Source of the DNA: Bacteroides sp.
GTDB taxonomy: Bacteria; Bacteroidota; Bacteroidia; Bacteroidales; Bacteroidaceae
Reading direction: 5' to 3'
Assembly (NCBI GenBank): GCA_017472925.1
Contig: JAFUNS010000029.1
Coordinates: 62,001-126,000, forward strand
Length of the DNA: 64,000 nucleotides
The position numbers and the translations under genes are program-made. Positions 27,732 through 34,261 of this stretch are shown in pieces (the stretch's first letter is position 1; every line of letters begins with the position of its first letter). The notes beneath the pieces were generated by a model. That model saw only the letters and a program-made list of their open reading frames with translations, was not told the DNA's origin and made no database searches.

Positions 27732-28847
27732 TTATAGAGCTTCAGTACAAAAGATACTACAGGGATGACGTAAATGTGCTATTATTGATTCCCACAAACG
27801 TTTGATCAAAGAACCTTCAATAACTTCTTGTTTCAAATGGAACTTATACATGAAGCGTTTGTATTTATATACCAATATATTCCAATAGCCTTTAACTGGA
27901 ATGGTCTTTGTACTATAACGAGGATGAAATATTTCTTGGTATATTTTATTCATCATATCTGTATCTGCATCTTTGTAAAAGGCTGTTCCTAACAGACAAT
28001 GCGCCAATCCTGTTAAGGCTTGAATGAATCTTAATAGACGCTTGTCGGTCACTTCTTCAGGAAGGCACCATCCGTAGCGTTTTAGTAAGCAAGCCCAATC
28101 ATATAGATGGTGAAGAGCTAAACCGCTTCCATAATGTTGTGCTGCATGAAAAGTCAAGAATAAAGCATTGAAAGCCGGCGATGGAGTTTGAATGAAATAC
28201 TTCCCATCGACCAATGTTGTGAGTTGAGGTTGCAGATAATTATGCAACACTTTGTTCATTTGTTTGGCTATGGGATATGTCTCTACATTCAGAAAAGTTT
28301 TATGGTTTTCTATGGGAATACCTTTATAATAAAAATTGCTATGCTTAGGAGAATGCATATTTACCTCTATCCCTTGTCGTTTCATCAAATTGTCTGCCAA
28401 GCTATTGGCTTCCGAATCAGTCATTTTTTCCTTATCAGCCGAATAGGTATAGATATCAATGTCGCCACCTTCCCGATGGGATGGGATGGGATAACAAGAG
28501 GATAATCCAACTCCCTTTAACTGTACCATGGCAATATGATGTTTGGCATAGTAATCGGATAATTCTGATGCTGTTCGGCAGTATCGCTCATATTTCTTTT
28601 CATACTGTTCTACAGTTAGTCCCCAAACTATTTTCAAATCAATGGGTGGCTGTAATTTTGTCGGTAAGCTTTGTATCCCATCCCATGCAACAGCCATTAC
28701 TCCCTGCTGTGTAGCCAATTGATGGCACTTTACCCAATCATCTTCAGATGCGTCAATAAAAAAAGATTCATTGGCCGGTAGTTCTTGTAATGATGCTTTT
28801 AACAAAGCAAATAGCATTGCTTCTATTTTAGTCTGTTTCATAAACAC
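27732..28847 (-). CDS. Nucleotidyltransferase-family protein (NTP_transf_5 type)
   Basis: 371 residues. The pattern QLKGVGLSSCYPIPSHREGGDIDIY (its core: GGDIDI near residue 128-133, preceded by a lysine-glycine pair) is the metal-binding DxD of nucleotidyltransferases of the PF14907 group. The family is often found near PqqD- and HPr-kinase-like genes in peptide or polysaccharide clusters, but its substrate is not known. It starts three bases after the kinase-like gene. Confidence 0.8.
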   Translation of the reverse strand: MFMKQTKIEAMLFALLKASLQELPANESFFIDASEDDWVKCHQLATQQGVMAVAWDGIQSLPTKLQPPIDLKIVWGLTVEQYEKKYERYCRTASELSDYYAKHHIAMVQLKGVGLSSCYPIPSHREGGDIDIYTYSADKEKMTDSEANSLADNLMKRQGIEVNMHSPKHSNFYYKGIPIENHKTFLNVETYPIAKQMNKVLHNYLQPQLTTLVDGKYFIQTPSPAFNALFLTFHAAQHYGSGLALHHLYDWACLLKRYGWCLPEEVTDKRLLRFIQALTGLAHCLLGTAFYKDADTDMMNKIYQEIFHPRYSTKTIPVKGYWNILVYKYKRFMYKFHLKQEVIEGSLIKRLWESIIAHLRHPCSIFCTEAL

Positions 28848-28850
28848 TCT

Positions 28851-29705
28851 TTATTCATCAAAAATAGTTGAAGAAGAAAGTTGAACCGCTTTCTTGTCAG
28901 GTAGACAAGCCAAATGATAACAAGATACTTTCGAGAGAATGTGCCCGATAATCTCACTTACTTCATCATACAACTTGTCATCATAGGCAAACTCTGGTGG
29001 ACATGAAGGGTGAATAGCTCCGTATGCTTGTAGTATCGACAACTTTTCTATCCAGTTATACGGAGCTTGCGACAAACGTACACATCCTTTCAGTTCGTAA
29101 CGTTCTTGTTTGTAACAAGGTGTTTTTCCACTCCAAGGACTTCCATAGACATATACTTTCTCTCCTTCTATCCTTATCAATGGGCTATCATCATTGAGTA
29201 ACGATGCTCCTGTTATGTATTCTTCCCAAAGGCGTGTATGTGTACTCTTTCCCGTACCGCTTTCGCCTAAAAATAACACGGCCTTATTTTTATATACAAT
29301 ACAACTGCTATGTATGGCTATTGTACATCGATGCAATGTCAACAATCCATAGCCTACCCACAATCCAAAGCGTAGCAAACAAGGTGTGAAGTTTCCTTTC
29401 ATCATTGCTTTGCCTCTTCCCTTTTCTGTCCATACATATAATTCTCCATCGTTTTTAGAAGTCAGAACAATTAGATGTCCTTTGTCTGTCTTGCCGAAGT
29501 CTATCTTAACATCTTCATGTTCCAGAGTATATTGCACCTTTAGCATTATAGGAATTTCTTCCATTGTTTCCTCGAAAGACAATGTCTCCGTTTCTATAAC
29601 CTCTGTATGGAATGGTATAAAGCCTGGCAACAAATCCACACCTGTGCAAAGTGCTTTGCCATTCACTACTATGTGATGTGCGCCTATTAGATAATGGTGT
29701 ATCAT
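28851..29705 (-). CDS. HPr-kinase-like/PEPCK-fold protein
   Basis: The start chosen is ATG 29705, which overlaps the pqqD stop as ATGA; the in-frame codon at 29738 would overlap pqqD by 37 bases. 284 residues. The P-loop FLGESGTGKSTHTRLW (about 143-158) and the acidic LLNDDSPLIRIEG (about 166-178) match HPr kinase/phosphorylase. The full HPr kinase N-terminal domain is absent. In lasso-peptide clusters such kinases can phosphorylate the precursor, so a role on a peptide substrate is possible; none is shown. Confidence 0.8.
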   Translation of the reverse strand: MIHHYLIGAHHIVVNGKALCTGVDLLPGFIPFHTEVIETETLSFEETMEEIPIMLKVQYTLEHEDVKIDFGKTDKGHLIVLTSKNDGELYVWTEKGRGKAMMKGNFTPCLLRFGLWVGYGLLTLHRCTIAIHSSCIVYKNKAVLFLGESGTGKSTHTRLWEEYITGASLLNDDSPLIRIEGEKVYVYGSPWSGKTPCYKQERYELKGCVRLSQAPYNWIEKLSILQAYGAIHPSCPPEFAYDDKLYDEVSEIIGHILSKVSCYHLACLPDKKAVQLSSSTIFDE

Positions 29706-29965
29706 ATCACCCCACATTCTTTCAGTGCATTCACCCATATGGTTGCATCCCTTACAGCTTGTTCTTGGCCGATACCATAGGTATCAGCCAAAATTTGTGC
29801 CGCTTCATCTAAAGTAAATTCCTTTTCCGAAAGTTTTTCCCATAACAAACGGGCCGAAGTGTTCAAAGAGATGATACATGTAAGGTCAATATCTGCCTCT
29901 CCTTGTTTCACTACAATGGTTTCGCCAGCTATGTTACGTAATTTATAGTTTGAATTGATATTCAT
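29702..29965 (-). CDS. PqqD-like protein (RiPP recognition element type)
   Basis: 87 residues with the PqqD order: short beta strands (YKLRNIAGETIVVKQ, IDLTCIISLNTSARLLWEKL) and a helical C-terminus (FTLDEAAQILADTYGI). PqqD-like folds bind the leader of ribosomally made peptides and deliver them to modifying enzymes. Its stop overlaps the next start by four bases. It is preceded by 61 bases after the fimbrillin/BspA gene, including an AT-rich stretch with GATTTTTG that could be a weak own promoter. Confidence 0.82.
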   Translation of the reverse strand: MNINSNYKLRNIAGETIVVKQGEADIDLTCIISLNTSARLLWEKLSEKEFTLDEAAQILADTYGIGQEQAVRDATIWVNALKECGVI

Positions 29966-30026
29966 CGAGCTATATAGTTATTTAAATGGCAAAAATCTTT
30001 TATTCAGATATTTTACTATTGATTTA

Positions 30027-31637
30027 TTACATTTCTTTTATTTCGCTGAAATATGTTTTCCAATCGGATTCTTCATATTTTGATTTGCATCCCGATGGGA
30101 CATAGAGGACAGCATTCTCTTTTATAGAATTAGCGAAAGCATAATCTTCTAACGTGGGAGGTGTAATAGCAAAACAAAAGAAATCGGAAATCTGGCAATT
30201 AGTAAAAGTACTGTTTTTAAAACAAGTTACATTGCCTAAAATTTCTACCCAAAATAAAGATTCACATCCAGAAAATGCTCCGCTTTCAATATGTGTTATA
30301 TTTTTAGGTATAGATATCATTGGAAGCGCAGAACAGCCATTAAAAGAATTATAATCAATGTAAGATAAGCTTTCTGGCAATATAACACTTGATAATGATA
30401 AGCATCCCGAAAAAGCAGATTCGCTTATAGTTGTTACACTATTGGGTAATGCTATCTTTTGCAATTTGTCACATTGGTAAAACATATAGGCATTGATTTC
30501 GTTATATTTATTGCCGTAACTATCATAATAGAGTCCGCCTCCATCAACAATTGTACAATTTCTAATATCAAGATTAGATAATTTACCTTCCGTTGGGTCG
30601 CCATTAATGTCTCTTCCGATCATTTCCCGAATAAACTTTATATCCGAACTATTTAAAGGTCCCGCAATGGTTAATTGAGTAATTGAATATTTCTCTTCAT
30701 CGGATATATAATTTGAGAGAGTCCCGGCATCAGTAATATTAACATATTTCTTATGAATAAAATCAGCTGTAATCCATCTGATGCCATTAGCTTCAAAGTT
30801 AGTTCTATCATATATAACAGATGCATCACTTGAATATTCATTACCTTCATTATCCGTAAGTTTTATGCTAAGCGATTTGTTGGTTATGTCAACAGGAAGA
30901 AATGCCATGTAGGCTACAATATGAAGACTATCGTTCGTGTTGACATCTTCAAGCTCTAATGTAACAGAATTGGAACTTGATGTCGTTGTTAATGTTGGAG
31001 TTTCCTTTGATAAATCCATTGTTGCTTCAACCGGGAAATGCGCATCCGATTCTAACGTGATAGATTTCCAAGTGGCTGCTTTTGGAGCTGTCAAGTCAAA
31101 ACGAACAAAAGCAACTTTGCGTTTAAGTGCAAATGTAAGACTACCATTGGATGGCTTGTTTCCTATGGCAGCTTGAATATCGTATTTACCCAAATGTGTT
31201 GAATTATTATTGCCTACTTGCTTTTGTCCCAACATGCTAATGGGAAGTTCTTTTTTATCTTTAAAATAATAAGAACGATTGAAAGGTGAATAAGCTGTGT
31301 AAGTTGAATCGGCTTTTAATGCCCAACCACCTCCGTTAAATACACATTCAGATGTACCTACACCTTCTACAATTGGGAAAGATAATTGGTCTCCAGAATT
31401 GGGATAAATACCTATTGTATCTTTTTCGCCCCATACAATTTCCCCATTAGGATAGTTTCCCATGGTTATGACAGTACGCGAGTCAACTTTATCCCAATCC
31501 AATTGAGGAGAGACTGCTATAATTTTAGTTATTTCACCATCTTCTTTGAAAAGATTCTCATTCTCTATAATAGATGTAGAACAGGATCCCATACAAATAG
31601 ATAGTAATAGGAGCAAATATTTAGTGATATTATTCAT
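30027..31637 (-). CDS. Fimbrillin-like and BspA leucine-rich-repeat lipoprotein
   Basis: The start chosen is ATG 31637 (MNNITKYLLLLLSICMGSCS), a lipoprotein signal with the Cys after MGS; 536 residues. Residues about 30-300 resemble fimbrillin/Mfa-like domains (WGEKDTIGIYPNSGDQ; VAFVRFDLTAPKAATWKSI). The last 170 residues hold BspA-type LRR_5 repeats (SVTTISESAFSGCLSLSSV; ITHIESGAFSGCESLF). Such proteins are surface-exposed adhesin-like lipoproteins. The gene lies between a small peptide gene upstream and pqqD downstream, all on the same strand. A functional link to the cassette is unproved. Confidence 0.8.
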   Translation of the reverse strand: MNNITKYLLLLLSICMGSCSTSIIENENLFKEDGEITKIIAVSPQLDWDKVDSRTVITMGNYPNGEIVWGEKDTIGIYPNSGDQLSFPIVEGVGTSECVFNGGGWALKADSTYTAYSPFNRSYYFKDKKELPISMLGQKQVGNNNSTHLGKYDIQAAIGNKPSNGSLTFALKRKVAFVRFDLTAPKAATWKSITLESDAHFPVEATMDLSKETPTLTTTSSSNSVTLELEDVNTNDSLHIVAYMAFLPVDITNKSLSIKLTDNEGNEYSSDASVIYDRTNFEANGIRWITADFIHKKYVNITDAGTLSNYISDEEKYSITQLTIAGPLNSSDIKFIREMIGRDINGDPTEGKLSNLDIRNCTIVDGGGLYYDSYGNKYNEINAYMFYQCDKLQKIALPNSVTTISESAFSGCLSLSSVILPESLSYIDYNSFNGCSALPMISIPKNITHIESGAFSGCESLFWVEILGNVTCFKNSTFTNCQISDFFCFAITPPTLEDYAFANSIKENAVLYVPSGCKSKYEESDWKTYFSEIKEM

Positions 31638-31710
31638 ATTGATTACTACTAATGATAGATAATGAGAGTGCTCAAAGTGATATCTTACATTTTGAAGACT
31701 CTTATTAATA

Positions 31711-31839
31711 TTACGCATTTGGTTGCTCAGTTGAAGCACCGTCGGAAACATAATAACCTTTTTCTACAACCACCTTAACAACTTTCACTACAGGTGTTTC
31801 ATACTTTACTTCGTTCTTTACAAAATCCACTTTCTTCAT
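31711..31839 (-). CDS. 42-residue peptide, candidate precursor
   Basis: ATG 31839 to TAA 31711, 42 residues: starts MKKVDFVKNEVKYETPVVKV and ends GYYVSDGASTEQPNA. The first part is charged and valine-rich like a leader; the end is Ser/Thr/Asn-rich and resembles a core. Short Bacteroides peptides beginning MKK...YE.P and ending in a small polar tail are common beside surface-protein loci. It is too short to be certain. It lies 73 bases upstream of the fimbrillin/BspA gene on the same strand, and 170 bases or so past a large palindrome. Confidence 0.6.
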   Translation of the reverse strand: MKKVDFVKNEVKYETPVVKVVKVVVEKGYYVSDGASTEQPNA

Positions 31840-31902
31840 AATCTTAGTAAATATATTACGATGGGACTTCAACACCGAAGATGAAAAAAAAGAATATCAA
31901 AC

Positions 31903-32207
31903 ACATATAAATAAAAACGTGAAGCCCACTCATCGCTCGCTTCACTACTCAAGGCGTCCTGGAAATTGCCCCTATTGTCGAAACGAGCAAATCCGAACTT
32001 CACGCCGATATGTATATAGTTACCCAATTACACCCACGCCACCAATGGTGTAAGATACACCATTGGCTGACAAGTGAAATGAGGGTCTGCTTATAAACAT
32101 ACCCAACGTGCGTCTTCATTGCTTTGTTCTTGACAATAGGCTAAAAGTTTTTCCAGGACTTCGAGTAGTCAAAACCAAAGCGTAAGAATACGCCATTATT
32201 TATATGT
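31903..32207. repeat. ~305-bp interrupted palindrome
   Basis: Symmetric about position 32055. The centre is a perfect hairpin CCAATGGTGTA-aga-TACACCATTGG (32042-32066). The outer arm ACATATAAATAA (31903-31914) matches TTATTTATATGT (32196-32207). Between, the arms share ACTACTC, TCCTGGAAA and CCTATTGTC at mirrored places (31945-31978 with 32132-32168). The arms have diverged, so it is an old inverted duplication or a long structured RNA/DNA element, not a fresh transposon copy. Confidence 0.7.
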
Positions 32208-32324
32208 CTGTCCCCACCACCCTTCACTTCATGAAGAAGTGTCGGCATGAAGACCATGCAAAACTAAGGAATTAAATTGAAACAACAAAAAAGAAAATAT
32301 AAAAACAAGAAAAGCTTAATCATA

Positions 32325-32434
32325 AAAACGACGAGTTACGATAAAGAAAACGCCGTATTACGGAGAAGAAAACGGCGTTTTGTGAAGTAGAAAACATAGT
32401 TCTACGGAGAGTAAAACTATGTATAAGTTTCATT
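32325..32434 (+). repeat. 22-bp-period array, locus B (five units)
   Basis: Five units of exactly 22 bases: 32325, 32347, 32369, 32391 and 32413. Each begins AAAAC, followed in most by a CGTnTTACG-like core. Units 2 and 3 pair with each other (AAAACGCCGT with ACGGCGTTTT), and units 4 and 5 pair (ACATAGTT with AACTATGT). It is the longest example of the family seen at four loci here. Confidence 0.8.
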
Positions 32435-32475
32435 AACAAAATAGTTGGTCGGGTATCGGCAAAGCATAGAGAAAT

Positions 32476-32702
32476 AAAAAAAAGTTCATAAACAAGCTTC
32501 ACATCCGTCACCGGGTTGTAAGTGTTTGTATTTCAGATGGAAACGGTGAAGGATAACCTATTTCACCATGTTTCACATCCTTCACCATGGTAAGTGTGAA
32601 AGATGTGAAAGATGATTTTCGCCTTATCCTTCACCGCTATAAACTGAATATAAGCAAGTTACAATCCGGTGACAGATGTGAAGCTTGTTTATGATTTTTT
32701 TT
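32476..32702. repeat. ~227-bp element with ~45-bp terminal inverted repeats
   Basis: The left end (eight A then GTTCATAAACAAGCTTCACATC) and right end (GATGTGAAGCTTGTTTATGA then eight T) are near-perfect inverted copies continuing through GTCACCGG/CCGGTGAC and TTGTAA/TTACAA. Inside, GGTGAAGGATAA pairs with TTATCCTTCACC, and the centre is ACCATGGT (32584-32591). The whole unit could form one long hairpin, as in MITE-like elements. No gene inside. It lies just past the nhaC stop. Confidence 0.75.
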
Positions 32703-32713
32703 CTGAATCCGAC

Positions 32714-34147
32714 TTATTTCTTCAACCGATAAATCTTATACCCTATGGCTGCCATAAAAATACTCATCAAGGGACTGATATAGTTGAAGAAACAGTATGG
32801 GAAATAGACAAAGGTAGATACACCCAATACGGTAGATTGGGTCATACCACAACTATTCCAAGGAATAAGCGGTGAGGTAACAGTAACCGAATCTTCTACC
32901 GTACGGCCTAACAAACGGCTATCATATCCATTCTTCTTATAAATGTCTTTAAACATATTGCCTGTCAAGATGATGGAAATGTATTGGTCGGCTGTAGTCA
33001 GATTCATAAACAAGCCGGTTGCCACCGTAGAAGATACCAAACTTACGCATTTCTTGGTGAAACGTACGAATACCGAAGTAATGCTTGCCAACATACCACC
33101 TGCCGTCATGGCACCACCAAAACACATGGCACAAATTATGAGCCAGATGGTATCCATCATGCCCGACATGCCTCGGGTAGAAATCAAGTCATTTATTTCA
33201 GCATTCCCGGCATCCAAAGAAGTACTTCCGAATAACGTATTCATGCCACCTTTAACAAGCGACATCACTCCCTCTCCTGTCCCTGAGATTTCTAACAACA
33301 ATTCGGGTTGGAATATAAAAGCGAATACAATGGCCAGCATGGCGGATAAAAACAACGTTATGATGGAAGGAACTCTTTTAGCAATCATAACACCTGTAAC
33401 AATCGGTACAATCATTAACCAAATGGAAATGTGGAACTTATCGCCTAACGCTTGAGTGAATTCTGCAATCTGTATACTTGATGGTGACTCGAATGATAAG
33501 CCGGCTATGGTGAAAATTATCAGCGTAATCAGCATGGATGGAACGGTCGTCAGCAACAGGTATTTAATATGAGTAAACAAAGGGGTGCCTACCGTTGAGG
33601 AAGCCAATACGGTAGTATCGGAAAGCGGTGAGACTTTGTCCCCGAAATAGGCTCCTGATACGATAGCTCCTGCAATCCAACCTTCTTCAAATCCTAATGC
33701 CTTACCTATCCCTAACAAAGCAATACCGATGGTAGCAATGGTTGTCCACGAGCTACCAGTCATTACTGAAACGATGGCACAAATTACGCAAGTAGAGACC
33801 AAAAAGAAGTTTGGATCAATTATTTGAATACCATAATATATAAGAGTGGGTACTACTCCACAAACCATCCATGCACCCGACAAAGCACCTATCAATAATA
33901 AGATGAGCAATGCAGTACCGATACCCGCAATATTCTTGGTGATGGCATCCTCAAATTCTTTCCATGTACGTTTATATCCACCCATACCAATCAGTACACA
34001 AATGGCCGATGCGGTAAGTAAACATACCTGACTACCACCTGCCAAAGCATCGCTACCAAAAAGGTGAATGGTTACGGCCAACATGGCCACTAAAATCAAG
34101 ATAGGTACTAAAGATAATAAAGGAGATGGAGTAGGTCTATTGTTCAT
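32714..34147 (-). CDS. NhaC-family Na+/H+ antiporter
   Basis: The start chosen is ATG 34147 (MNNRPTPSPLLSLVPILI), 477 residues; a TTG six codons earlier is not needed. About 11-12 membrane helices, with the NhaC-family block GAYFGDKVSPLSDTTVLAS (about 185-203) and VTSPLIPWNSCGM near the C-terminus. It exchanges Na+ for H+ at the inner membrane; NhaC-type proteins are also named for malate-2H/lactate-Na antiport, so the exact coupling is open. It could link the Na+-NQR gradient to the proton gradient used by the ATP synthase. Confidence 0.88.
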   Translation of the reverse strand: MNNRPTPSPLLSLVPILILVAMLAVTIHLFGSDALAGGSQVCLLTASAICVLIGMGGYKRTWKEFEDAITKNIAGIGTALLILLLIGALSGAWMVCGVVPTLIYYGIQIIDPNFFLVSTCVICAIVSVMTGSSWTTIATIGIALLGIGKALGFEEGWIAGAIVSGAYFGDKVSPLSDTTVLASSTVGTPLFTHIKYLLLTTVPSMLITLIIFTIAGLSFESPSSIQIAEFTQALGDKFHISIWLMIVPIVTGVMIAKRVPSIITLFLSAMLAIVFAFIFQPELLLEISGTGEGVMSLVKGGMNTLFGSTSLDAGNAEINDLISTRGMSGMMDTIWLIICAMCFGGAMTAGGMLASITSVFVRFTKKCVSLVSSTVATGLFMNLTTADQYISIILTGNMFKDIYKKNGYDSRLLGRTVEDSVTVTSPLIPWNSCGMTQSTVLGVSTFVYFPYCFFNYISPLMSIFMAAIGYKIYRLKK

Positions 34148-34238
34148 TTTCAATACTGTTTTCAAAATTCGGCTGCAAATTTCGGAATATTTTTTGAGTT
34201 TTATCCCCTCTTATGCATCTTTTATGCTGTTTTATTTG

Positions 34239-34246
34239 TATTTTTG
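34239..34246 (+). promoter_or_regulatory. -7 promoter box of tamB
   Basis: TATTTTTG fits TAnnTTTG and lies 16 bases before ATG 34262. A TTG at 34244 falls inside the box, so the ATG is preferred. No clear -33 box. Confidence 0.5.
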
Positions 34247-34261
34247 TTCACGAATATAAAT

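Larger units (their letters stand above)
31840..32713. other. 874-base non-coding gap between nhaC and the peptide gene
   Basis: No supported gene. It contains three separate repeat structures: the palindrome at 31903-32207, the 22-bp array at 32325-32434 and the terminal-inverted-repeat element at 32476-32702. Between them (32208-32324) is an AT-rich stretch with one hairpin (CACTTC at 32225-32230 with GAAGTG at 32236-32241). The gap also contains the upstream region of the peptide gene. Confidence 0.75.

Noticed and set aside
25622..29965. Classical lasso-peptide cluster
   Set aside because: No asparagine-synthetase-like cyclase and no transglutaminase-like B2 protease are present.
31870..32010. 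Minus-strand frame through one palindrome arm with protein-like text (GVKFGFARFDNRGNFQ)
   Set aside because: No start codon with a ribosome site, a stop before it, and the same DNA is part of a palindrome; probably repeat DNA that happens to be open. A conserved hidden protein is not excluded.
32325..32434. CRISPR array
   Set aside because: Units are only 22 bp, degenerate throughout, with five variable bases and no constant repeat/unique spacer pattern; no cas genes.
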